Below the pieces are notes generated by a model that saw only the letters and a list, made by a program, of their open reading frames with translations, was not told where the DNA came from and ran no database searches. This document shows positions 1 to 6,347 of a stretch of DNA of 11,923 nt, one piece after another. This DNA comes from Chloroflexi bacterium 13_1_40CM_68_21 (lineage in GTDB: Bacteria; Chloroflexota; Limnocylindria; P2-11E). A program made the position numbers and the translations under genes. The stretch spans positions 1 to 11,923 of the forward strand of contig MNEO01000051.1 in the NCBI GenBank assembly GCA_001917735.1. The letters are read 5' to 3'. Position 1 is the first letter of the stretch, and the number at the start of each line of letters is the position of its first letter.

Positions 1-282
1 CTGAATGACAATCTCATCGTCCGCGCGGCCGACGTGCATCTCAAGGAGCGCCGCACCCTCGTCCTGATGGTCCGCGAGACGCCCCTGCACGCCGGTCACC
101 TGCGGCTGATGCACGAGCTCGCGCTGACCGGCGCGGTGATCCTGCCGCCGGCGCCCGGTTTCTACCATCTGCCGAAGACCGTCGACGACATCGTCGCGCA
201 CAGCGTCGGCAAGGCCCTCGACCAGCTTGGGGTCGAGCACGCGTTGTTCAAGCGCTGGGCAGGCGTGCCACCCGCCCAGTGA
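1..282 (+). CDS. ubiX: UbiX-family flavin prenyltransferase, C-terminal part (5' end outside window)
   Basis: The last 93 residues of a UbiX/Pad1-type flavoprotein, which joins a dimethylallyl group to FMN to make prenylated FMN, the cofactor of UbiD decarboxylases. The fragment is open from base 1 and shows the family signature: VRAADVHLKERR, then LVLMVRETPLH (Arg25, Glu26) and PGFYHLPKTVDD (Tyr55). By spacing, Arg8, Lys15, Arg25 and Tyr55 match the phosphate-binding Arg122, Lys129, Arg139 and Tyr169 of Pseudomonas UbiX (numbering from memory). The position equal to Arg185 is Lys71, a conservative change. About half of a normal 190-200 residue UbiX is missing at the left. The stop overlaps the GTG start of the next gene by four bases, so the two are probably co-translated. 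Two UbiD-type genes downstream explain why a cofactor gene sits here. Catabolic clusters often carry such a dedicated copy, so a role in ubiquinone synthesis is not implied. Confidence 0.93.
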   Translation: MNDNLIVRAADVHLKERRTLVLMVRETPLHAGHLRLMHELALTGAVILPPAPGFYHLPKTVDDIVAHSVGKALDQLGVEHALFKRWAGVPPAQ

Positions 283-998
283 GCGTCTCGAGTCCAGCGC
301 GCGCGGCGACACTCGTCGCCGCGGCGAGCCGAGCGCTCGCGGTCGCGGGGATCTTCGATATGCATGGCCACGTCAGCCTCCGCGAAGGCGACGTCGCTTA
401 CGTGAACTCGCATAGCGCGAGCCGCATCGCCCTCCGCCCGGAGGAGGTCGCCGTGGTGCGTCTCGCTGACGGCGAACCTATCGAGCGAACACCGCCGAGC
501 GAGCTTCCGATCCATCTCGAGATCTACCGCGCGCGACCGGATGTCGGGGCCGTCGCGCACTTCCATGCGCTCCATGCGACCGCGCTCGCGGTGGCGGGGA
601 AACCGCTCGTCGCCGCCTTCAACGCTGGGGCGCCCTTTGGCCGCGAGGTGCCGGTGTACGACGATCCCGCGTTGATCCGTGAGTCCGCGCCCGCCCGCCG
701 CCTCGCGAGCGTCCTGGGGAGCGGGCGCGCCGCCGTTCTGCGCGGGCACGGCGCCGTCGTCGTCGGCGACGACCTGCCGACCTGCGTGGCGATGTCGCTC
801 CAGCTCGAGGAGAGCGCCCGCCGTTTGTGGCTCACCTACGCGATCGGCGAACCACGTCGCTTCACTGACCAGGAGATCGAACGCGTCTCCCGTGGGCTCA
901 TTGAGCCGCGCGTGATCCGCAAGATCTGGATCGATGCTCTCGAGCGAGCGCGCCTCGCCGGCGCGCTCGGTGATATCGAGATAGAGACCATCATCTGA
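279..998 (+). CDS. Class II aldolase/adducin-family protein (aldolase or decarboxylase type)
   Basis: A 239-residue protein of the class II aldolase/adducin fold, normally a soluble, divalent-metal-dependent lyase. Visible elements are FDMHGHVSLRE (26-36), TPPSELPIHLEIY with the likely catalytic Glu75, AHFHALH with metal ligands His94 and His96, and LRGHG with the third ligand His157. Length is normal for the family. The motif reads GHVS where sugar-phosphate aldolases usually have a GN-x-S form. That variant is common in non-sugar members of catabolic clusters, some of which decarboxylate aromatic acids (the phthalate-pathway enzyme PhtC belongs to this superfamily). Decarboxylation or retro-aldol cleavage of a ring-derived intermediate is therefore possible, but the substrate cannot be read from the sequence. 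The GTG start lies inside the stop region of the ubiX gene (GTGA overlap), and the next gene probably overlaps its TGA as well. Confidence 0.9.
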   Translation: MSVSSPARAATLVAAASRALAVAGIFDMHGHVSLREGDVAYVNSHSASRIALRPEEVAVVRLADGEPIERTPPSELPIHLEIYRARPDVGAVAHFHALHATALAVAGKPLVAAFNAGAPFGREVPVYDDPALIRESAPARRLASVLGSGRAAVLRGHGAVVVGDDLPTCVAMSLQLEESARRLWLTYAIGEPRRFTDQEIERVSRGLIEPRVIRKIWIDALERARLAGALGDIEIETII

Positions 999-2200
999 GC
1001 CGCGCGGTCCTCTTTCAGTATCTCGTCGTCGCCGGGGTGACGACCGCGGAGGGCGCTCTCGGTCAGCTGTTCGCCCTCTATCTCGATCAGTACGGGTACG
1101 GCGAGGTCGCGATCGGCGCCCTCGCCTCGCTCCTCGCGATCTTCCGACTGGTTTCGCGTATCCCGAGCGGCGCAGCGTACCGGCCGGAACGCGCGCGCCG
1201 TCAGCTCATGCTGTGGCTCGGGGTCTTCGCTCTCGCGACGAGTGGCTACGCCCTCACGAACGGGAACGCCATCGCGATAGCTCTCCTCACGATCGTGCAC
1301 GGATACGCGTTCGGCGCGCTTGGCACCTACAACCTCGCGGTCACGATCGATCTCACGGGCGGCGAACGCGCCGGTGCGACGATGGGCTGGTACACCGCTG
1401 CGCTTTCGACGGGCTACGCGATCGGCGCGCCGGCCGGGGGCTTCGTCGCGGAGCGGTTTGGGAACCCCGCGGCTCTGGCCGTCTTCGGTTTGCTCCCGCT
1501 GCTCTCGGCCGTCCTGGTGTGGCCCATGCCGGCGATCTCGGCTCCATCGGATTCGGCCACTCGCCCGCCTGGCCTGCGGAGTCTTCTTCGCGCGCATGCC
1601 AAGGCCGACCCCAGGGTGTGGCTCGCCTTCCTCATCGTCTTGTACATCAACGTCCTTTCGGACAGCGTCGACACCTTCTTCCCGCTCTACGGCCTGGGGA
1701 TCGGGATCTCCAAGGCGAGCACGGGTTTGCTGAAGGGCCTGAAGTCCGGTGCGGCGACGTTCATCCGCTTCGTCTCGGGCATCCTCTTTCGCTACCTCGA
1801 CCATCGCACCGTGAACTTCTGGAGCGTGCTGCTCTTCGGCTTCGTGACGATCGCGCTGTCGTACGTAACCAGCTATTGGGTCCTCGTCGCGCTCTTCCTC
1901 GCCGCGGGCGTCTCCCGCGGTCTCCTCCGCGTGACGAGCGCGGCCACCGTCGCCGACCTTCGACGGGAAGGACATGACGTCGGCGTCGCGTCGGGGATCT
2001 ACAACATGGGACTCGACGTCGGCGCGATCATCGGACCCCTGGTGGGCGGCTTCGTCGGCTCGCTGGTCGGGCTTGGCGCGATGTTCCAGCTCGTCGGGGT
2101 AGCCAGCTTGCTTGCCTACTTCGCCATCGCGCTCGCCACCCCGCAGGGCCGAGCCGCATTGACCATCGGTAGACCTCGACCCGCACGAGCCGGCTCGTGA
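995..2200 (+). CDS. Major facilitator superfamily (MFS) transporter, probable CTG start
   Basis: A polytopic membrane protein of about 400 residues with roughly twelve hydrophobic segments, the usual MFS size. The N-terminal half has the post-TM2 type motif FRLVSRIPSGAAYRPERARR. A hydrophilic central loop (APSDSATRPPGLRSLLR) joins the halves, and the last helices are Gly-rich (IIGPLVGGFVGSLVG). It probably imports a pathway substrate or exports a product by proton coupling; the ligand is unknown. Start choice: the first conventional start is GTG at 1037, with no ribosome site, and it would cut helix 1 in half. The open frame continues upstream with AVLFQYLVVAGVTTAEGALG, a natural first helix, back to CTG at 995, which overlaps the preceding TGA as CTGA. 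This mirrors GTGA and TTGA overlaps elsewhere in the window. A TGA at 971-973 closes the frame upstream. The CTG start is an inference; 1037 is the conservative alternative. Confidence 0.9.
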   Translation: MSRAVLFQYLVVAGVTTAEGALGQLFALYLDQYGYGEVAIGALASLLAIFRLVSRIPSGAAYRPERARRQLMLWLGVFALATSGYALTNGNAIAIALLTIVHGYAFGALGTYNLAVTIDLTGGERAGATMGWYTAALSTGYAIGAPAGGFVAERFGNPAALAVFGLLPLLSAVLVWPMPAISAPSDSATRPPGLRSLLRAHAKADPRVWLAFLIVLYINVLSDSVDTFFPLYGLGIGISKASTGLLKGLKSGAATFIRFVSGILFRYLDHRTVNFWSVLLFGFVTIALSYVTSYWVLVALFLAAGVSRGLLRVTSAATVADLRREGHDVGVASGIYNMGLDVGAIIGPLVGGFVGSLVGLGAMFQLVGVASLLAYFAIALATPQGRAALTIGRPRPARAGS

Positions 2201-2210
2201 TACTCGCGCC

Positions 2211-2987
2211 GTGAACGTCGGGCACGGCTCAGGCAAGGTGATGCCGGCCGACGAGAACGCGCGCGAGGTGGAAGAGAGCCGCGAAAGCTATCGGGAATGG
2301 CTTTCCGGTCCGGAGTCGTTCCTCGCCGCGGTCGCGCGTCACGAGGTGCCGATCGGTCAGGTCATCCAGGTGGGCGCGGGCGGCGACGTGGATCTTGCCG
2401 AGGCGGGCGCAAAGCTCACCATCGCGGCGACCGAGGACGGATTTCGGGTCGACGGCCTCAAGCGGGGACCCGGGATCGTGCGTCTTGGCCGGTACCGAAT
2501 CCGGCTCTCACATCAGAACTCTCCCGCGGTGGTGATCCTGGATCCTGATGCGGCTCGAGCCACGCTGGCGCCGCGCTGGTATCCGTACGATCCCGCCTAC
2601 CGCTTCATCCTCCCGCTCGAAGCGGATGCTCAGAAGGTCTCGCTCGGTTCCACTCGCGAGCAGGCCCGCGCCGCCGAACGCATCGGTTGGTTCTCGCTCA
2701 CGATAGAAGGGAAAGACTGCCGCGTGGCGGCGACACGGCTGCTCGAGCCCGGCGTGCCCGCTGATTCGTTTCAAGTCTTCTTCCGCGATCGCACGAGCGG
2801 ACCCGAGACCTACCAGCTGGGGCGTTACCTCGACATCGAGCCATTCGAAGAAGGGCGCTACGTAGTTGACTTCAATCGTGCGTACAACCCGGCGTGCGCA
2901 TACTCGCCCCATTACAACTGCCCGGTCCCACCTCCTGAGAACCGTCTTCTCGTCGCCATCACAGCGGGAGAGATGACGCCGCGCTGA
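2211..2987 (+). CDS. DUF1684 family protein
   Basis: A soluble protein of up to 258 residues with the DUF1684 signature near the C-terminus: YVVDFNRAYNPACAYSPHY, followed by NCPVPPPENRLLVAI (about 217-250). The N-terminal part has a charged helix (ESRESYREWLSGPESFLAA) and a beta-rich stretch (about 48-135). No signal peptide or membrane segment is seen. The biochemical role of the family is unknown to me. Its conserved Asp, Asn, Tyr and two Cys (229 and 237) in the signature could form a binding or catalytic site, which is a guess. It follows the MFS gene after ten bases and is probably in the same operon. The start is uncertain: GTG 2211 is the longest choice, while GTG 2238 or ATG 2241 would begin just before the conserved charged helix. 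The last 29 bases overlap the end of the hydrolase gene on the other strand. Confidence 0.88.
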   Translation: MNVGHGSGKVMPADENAREVEESRESYREWLSGPESFLAAVARHEVPIGQVIQVGAGGDVDLAEAGAKLTIAATEDGFRVDGLKRGPGIVRLGRYRIRLSHQNSPAVVILDPDAARATLAPRWYPYDPAYRFILPLEADAQKVSLGSTREQARAAERIGWFSLTIEGKDCRVAATRLLEPGVPADSFQVFFRDRTSGPETYQLGRYLDIEPFEEGRYVVDFNRAYNPACAYSPHYNCPVPPPENRLLVAITAGEMTPR

Positions 2988-3792
2988 GCGCTATCACGCT
3001 CTCGGTGATCCATCCCCCGATGATCGCGGCCGCTCCTGCCTCGTGGTCGGTGTACATATGGTCCGCGCCGGCGATCATCGCGCCGGTGAAGGACCCTGCG
3101 ACCAGCTGGCGCATGCGGTCGAGATCCTCCTGGCCGCCCGTGTCCGACTCTTCGGTGCCGTAGATCCCGAGGACCGGGACGCCGACCCGACCGAGCCGTG
3201 ATGCCGGATCGCCGACGGCCGCGCGGGAGAGGAGGGTCGCGGCACTGGTCCGTCCGAAGGTCAGCGGGTTCGCGAGCTCGATCAGCTCCTGCGGTCTGCC
3301 CGCGTCGACCGCGCGGCGCGCCCGCGCGAGCGTCTCCGCCTCCGGCGGTCGGGCGAAAGCGCGGAACGGAGGCGACGCCAGAACGAGGCCGGCCAGGGGA
3401 GCGTGAGGTTGGCTCGCGTAGAGGATGGCCTTGATCGCGCCGAGGCTGTGGCCGAGCAGCACGATCCGCGTCGCGCCTCCGCCCGCGGCGACGGCGATCC
3501 ATGCGCCGATGTCTTTGGGCGCGTCCTCGAGACGATCGAACCAGGAGCCACCGAGAACGCGCGGACCGGACCGTTGGAGCAACGGGGTCGCGAGGGCGGT
3601 GCCGCGGTTGTTGCCGGCGACGACCGTGTATCCCGCCCGCTGCAATTCCCGCCCGAGCCGCACGTGCGTTTGCCGGAAGACGGTGCTGGTGACCCCGTGC
3701 GTGTACACGACCGTAAGGTCGGAAGCGGCGGGATAGCGGACGCCCTCGAGCAGCAGGCCGTCCTCGGTGTAGGTGTGGAGCAGCTCCTCCGT
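2959..3792 (-). CDS. Alpha/beta hydrolase (serine hydrolase), unusual start
   Basis: A soluble alpha/beta hydrolase of about 275 residues. It shows the oxyanion-hole strand VVYTHGVTSTVF, the nucleophile elbow LLGHSLGA (Ser), the later strand PVLGIYGTEESD (candidate acid) and the C-terminal GADHMYTDHE with the catalytic His. It could hydrolyse an ester, lactone, CoA thioester or a C-C bond in a ring-cleavage product; the sequence does not decide. The only conventional start is GTG at 3708, inside the oxyanion-hole strand, which would remove strands 1-2. The same frame stays open upstream and reads TEELLHTYTEDGLLLEGVRY before that strand, a typical N-terminus for the fold. That extension has no ATG, GTG or TTG, only ACG (3792-3790) and CTG (3783-3781), with GGAGGAG between them. 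It begins four bases after the UbiD stop, so translation is probably coupled to that gene. A sequence error turning ATG into ACG is equally possible. Confidence 0.86.
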   Translation of the reverse strand, partial: TEELLHTYTEDGLLLEGVRYPAASDLTVVYTHGVTSTVFRQTHVRLGRELQRAGYTVVAGNNRGTALATPLLQRSGPRVLGGSWFDRLEDAPKDIGAWIAVAAGGGATRIVLLGHSLGAIKAILYASQPHAPLAGLVLASPPFRAFARPPEAETLARARRAVDAGRPQELIELANPLTFGRTSAATLLSRAAVGDPASRLGRVGVPVLGIYGTEESDTGGQEDLDRMRQLVAGSFTGAMIAGADHMYTDHEAGAAAIIGGWITESVIALSAASSLPL

Positions 3793-3796
3793 CGGG

Positions 3797-5281
3797 TTAT
3801 TCCGCGGGAGCCGCGGCCTCCTCGCGCACGGCGTCGGCGACGGCCTGCTGAAGGATCCAGCCCCACTTCTTGCGCGTCTCGCGCTTGGTCTCCGCGTCGG
3901 GGCCGATGGCGATGGGGAAGCGATCGCGCCACTCCCACGGCTTGCACGCGTCGACGACGAGCCGCGAGCTGAACCCCTTCGCGTCGGGATGGATCGCCGG
4001 GTCGAGCGGGCCGGACCAGGCGCGCTTGATCATGTCGATCGAGCGCTCGGGGTCGGCTCGCGTGAGCAGCGCCCACATCACGTCGTTCAGGTCGGTCACG
4101 TCGATGTCCTCGTCGACCACCACGGTGATGCGGCCGAGATAGGCGCCCACGCGCGACATGGCCGCGATGTGGCCGGCCTGCCGCGCATGGCCGGCGTAGC
4201 GCTGCTGGATGGAGACGACGTTGAAAAGCCGGCAGCCCCCGACGCCGAAGCAGTGCGCGTCGACGATCCCCGGAACGCCCGCGGCGTTCACCTCGCGGAG
4301 CAACAGCGCGCTGCGCAGGTACTCGCGATAACGATGAGGCTCGTAGGGCGGCTTATTCGGCGGGACCCCGAGCAGGATGGGGTCGTCACGGTGATAGATC
4401 GCCTGGACCTCGAGCGTTGGCTCCTCGCGCTCGCCCGAAGCGTAATAGCCGGTCCACTCGCCGAAGGGCCCCTCGGGGGCCTTCTTGTCGTGATGCAGGA
4501 ATCCGACGAGCACGACCTCGGCGCGCGCCGGGATCGGGAGCTTGGTGATCGGATCGATGACCACCTCGTACGGCTCGCCACGAATGCCGCCGGTCCAGTC
4601 GTATTCGGAGATGCCCTGCGGCACCTCGAGCGTGGACGCGATAAAGAGGAGCGGCTCCACGCCGCACACAACGGCGATGGGGCAGGGCTGCCTCCGTTTG
4701 AAGTACGCGTCGCGGAACTGGCGGCCGTGCTTGCCCGGCGAGATGTAGACCCCGACACGGCGGCGGTCCTGGACCATGACCCGATACGTGCCGAGGTTGA
4801 CCCAGTCGGAGTCCGGATCCCTCATCACGTCGACCACGCCGGTGCCGAGATAGCGGCCGCCGTCCAGCGGATGCCACTTCGGCGACGGGAACTTGAGGAC
4901 GTCGACGTCGTCGCCCTTGAGAATGTTCTCGAACACGGGCCCGTCTTTCACGACGCGCGGCGGCAGCGCGCGCCCCTCCTCGGTCAAGCGCAGGAACTCG
5001 TCCATCAGCGGCCGGCGCTCGATGTCGAGCGGCATGCCGAACGTCAGCGCGAGCCGCCTCCGCGTCGCGTTCGCGTTCGCGAGGATGCGGTAGCCGGGTG
5101 GGTAACCAGGTATTTCATCGAAGAGCACGGCAGGCGAATCGTCGGTGTGATGGAGCATCTCCGTGATCCGGCCGATGTCCTCTTGCCAGGTGGCGCCACG
5201 GACGTCGCGGACCTCGCCGAGGGCGCGCGCTGCGTCGATCCACCCGCGCAGGTCTTGATAGCGAACGGCGTCAGCGGTCAA
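3797..5281 (-). CDS. UbiD-family prFMN-dependent (de)carboxylase, canonical active site
   Basis: A full-length 494-residue UbiD-family enzyme, which removes or adds CO2 on aromatic, heteroaromatic or alpha,beta-unsaturated acids using prenylated FMN. Metal and cofactor residues match the fungal ferulate decarboxylase pattern by spacing: WVNLGTYR gives Asn162 and Arg167, SPGKHGRQ gives His185, ISEYDWTGG gives Glu226, and PEGPFGEWTGYY gives Glu270 and Glu275. This is a complete Glu-Arg-Glu catalytic set, so the enzyme should be active. The substrate is unknown; neighbours suggest a catabolic role, not ubiquinone synthesis. Start: TTG at 5281-5279 is the only start codon near the N-terminus (TADAVRYQDLRGW) and a TAA closes the frame six bases upstream. 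No ribosome site is visible, because the palindromic operator occupies that space; leaderless or weak initiation is likely. The alpha/beta hydrolase follows after four bases in the same operon. Confidence 0.95.
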   Translation of the reverse strand: MTADAVRYQDLRGWIDAARALGEVRDVRGATWQEDIGRITEMLHHTDDSPAVLFDEIPGYPPGYRILANANATRRRLALTFGMPLDIERRPLMDEFLRLTEEGRALPPRVVKDGPVFENILKGDDVDVLKFPSPKWHPLDGGRYLGTGVVDVMRDPDSDWVNLGTYRVMVQDRRRVGVYISPGKHGRQFRDAYFKRRQPCPIAVVCGVEPLLFIASTLEVPQGISEYDWTGGIRGEPYEVVIDPITKLPIPARAEVVLVGFLHHDKKAPEGPFGEWTGYYASGEREEPTLEVQAIYHRDDPILLGVPPNKPPYEPHRYREYLRSALLLREVNAAGVPGIVDAHCFGVGGCRLFNVVSIQQRYAGHARQAGHIAAMSRVGAYLGRITVVVDEDIDVTDLNDVMWALLTRADPERSIDMIKRAWSGPLDPAIHPDAKGFSSRLVVDACKPWEWRDRFPIAIGPDAETKRETRKKWGWILQQAVADAVREEAAAPAE

Positions 5282-5283
5282 AT
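5255..5283 (+). promoter_or_regulatory. Possible sigma-70-type promoter for the ABC/ThDP operon
   Basis: TTGATA at 5255-5260 and TCAAAT at 5278-5283 are separated by 17 bases, a normal -35/-10 layout, with four of six matches in the -10 box. Transcription would begin near 5290, inside the palindrome, which would explain repression. The match is only fair, and the site lies within the divergent UbiD coding region. Confidence 0.35.
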
Positions 5284-5296
5284 GGTCTTACCATTT
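5280..5296. promoter_or_regulatory. Palindromic operator, FadR/GntR-like, copy 1
   Basis: AAATGGT-CTT-ACCATTT is a perfect 7-base inverted repeat with a 3-base spacer, lying between the divergent UbiD (minus) and ABC (plus) genes. The core TGGT-N3-ACCA has the half-site form bound by FadR-type GntR dimers. The same arms recur at 10819-10833, which argues strongly against chance. It touches the TTG start of the UbiD gene and overlaps the proposed start of transcription of the plus-strand operon, so one bound dimer could repress both directions. The regulator is not in the window. Confidence 0.75.
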
Positions 5297-5298
5297 TG

Positions 5299-5314
5299 GC
5301 ACAGGCTCCTGTGC
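5299..5314. repeat. Perfect inverted repeat before the binding-protein gene
   Basis: GCACAGG-CT-CCTGTGC is a 7-base perfect inverted repeat directly before the ribosome-binding site GGAGGT. It could be a second operator, or form a small RNA hairpin (six pairs, GCUC loop) at the start of the message. It has no copy near the second UbiD promoter. It has no T-tract, so it is not a terminator. Confidence 0.5.
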
Positions 5315-5320
5315 GGAGGT
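5315..5320 (+). promoter_or_regulatory. Ribosome-binding site that fixes the ATG start at 5327
   Basis: GGAGGT lies six bases before ATG 5327. The reading frame is open for more than 1.5 kb upstream, antisense to the UbiD gene. This strong site, followed by a lipoprotein signal sequence, marks the real start. Confidence 0.8.
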
Positions 5321-5326
5321 GACGTG

Positions 5327-6346
5327 ATGCGCCGTGCCGTCGGTCTGTCATTCGCGACCATTCTCATGGCAGCGGCCTGTGGCGGGACCGGCCAGCCTGC
5401 GGCCGCGCCGAGCGCCTCCGGCGGGCCAACAGCAGCACCCCCGGCCGTGCATCTAGAGGTGTCCTACAGCAACATCATCGGCGACGAGCTGCCGCTCTGG
5501 GCGACGAAAGAAGGAGGCTTCTTCGAGAAGAGCGGCCTCGACGTGAACCTCTCGAACATCGCGAGCGCGCAGGGTGTCCCCGCTGTGCTCGCCGGGCAGG
5601 TCACATTCGCGCAGGTCGGCGGTTCGGAGGTCATGGCGGCGGTCGCGAATGGCGCAGATCTCATGGTGATCGCGCAGCTCGCCGGTGTGTACCCCTTCGT
5701 GCTCGAGGTCGCGGCGGATATCAAGACCGTGAACGATCTCAAGGGCAAGAAGATCGGCGTGTCGAGCCCGGGCTCGTCCTCGGACATCGCGACTCGCGTC
5801 GCGCTCCGGAAGATGGGACTCGACCCGGACAAGGACGTGGTCATTCAGGCGGTGGGCTCCGCCGCGAATCGGACAGCCGCGCTGCTCAGCGGAGCGATAC
5901 AGGCCGGGGTGTCGCAGCCGCCGGACTCGCTGGCCCTCGAGGCGAAGGGCTTCCACGTCCTCTATGACCTCGCCTCGCAGAAGCTCCCCTCGGCCAACAC
6001 ATCGGTCGCGGTGCGTCGCTCGTACGTCGCCTCGAGCAAGGATGTGGTCCAGCGGTACATCGACTCGATCGTCCAGGGGACCAGGAAGCTGAAGTCCGAC
6101 AAGGCGTTCGGTGTCAGCGTGCTGAAGAAGTACTTCCAGTCGACCGACGATGCCGCGATGGGCGCGACCTACGACTTCTATGCGCTGACCGTCGCGCCGT
6201 CCCAGCCATTCGCGAAACCAGAGATGTACGTCGACGCGCAAGCGACACTCGGCGCGAGCGACGCGAAGGTGAAGGCCTTCGACATCAGCAGGCTGCTTGA
6301 CTCGACCTTCGTCCAGAGCGCGATCGATCGAGGTCTAGACAAATAG
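5327..6346 (+). CDS. ABC transporter substrate-binding lipoprotein, NitT/TauT (NMT1-like) type, no. 1
   Basis: A 339-residue extracytoplasmic binding protein of the family that serves nitrate, taurine, sulfonate, thiamine-precursor and aromatic-acid importers. It starts with a lipoprotein signal (MRRAVGLSFATILMAAAC, lipid-anchored Cys18), then a linker rich in Ala, Ser, Pro and Gly (19-40). The ligand-binding fold follows: LPLWATKEGGFFEKSGLDV, GQVTFAQVGGSEVMAAVANG and TVNDLKGKKIGVSSPGSSSD, the last a typical ligand-contacting loop. It acts outside the membrane and delivers the ligand to the permease encoded at 8935-9723. It is the first gene of a five-gene operon, with a strong ribosome site, a palindromic operator and an inverted repeat just upstream. 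A second, only distantly similar binding protein ends the operon, so this one may carry a different ligand. The ligand is not predictable, although the neighbours suggest an organic acid. Confidence 0.93.
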   Translation: MRRAVGLSFATILMAAACGGTGQPAAAPSASGGPTAAPPAVHLEVSYSNIIGDELPLWATKEGGFFEKSGLDVNLSNIASAQGVPAVLAGQVTFAQVGGSEVMAAVANGADLMVIAQLAGVYPFVLEVAADIKTVNDLKGKKIGVSSPGSSSDIATRVALRKMGLDPDKDVVIQAVGSAANRTAALLSGAIQAGVSQPPDSLALEAKGFHVLYDLASQKLPSANTSVAVRRSYVASSKDVVQRYIDSIVQGTRKLKSDKAFGVSVLKKYFQSTDDAAMGATYDFYALTVAPSQPFAKPEMYVDAQATLGASDAKVKAFDISRLLDSTFVQSAIDRGLDK

Positions 6347-6347
6347 A

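Noticed and set aside
836..2236. A 466-residue open frame on the minus strand across the MFS gene.
   Set aside because: Composition is the Arg/Glu/Asp-rich pattern of a mirror frame in high-GC DNA, with no recognisable motif, and the plus-strand MFS gene is clear.
3700..3830. A frameshift fusing the UbiD and hydrolase genes.
   Set aside because: The UbiD protein ends at a normal place with its own TAA, and the hydrolase frame has a natural N-terminus four bases later. Only the start codon is in doubt.
3773..5326. A long open frame on the plus strand leading into the first binding protein, as if a large fusion protein existed.
   Set aside because: It is antisense to the well-supported UbiD gene, its translation looks like a high-GC mirror frame, and a strong ribosome site plus lipoprotein signal mark the real start at 5327.
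5282..5326. A thiamine riboswitch ahead of the NMT1-like binding protein and ThDP enzyme.
   Set aside because: The leader is too short, and none of the conserved thiamine-element segments are present. The NMT1-like fold alone does not imply thiamine transport.
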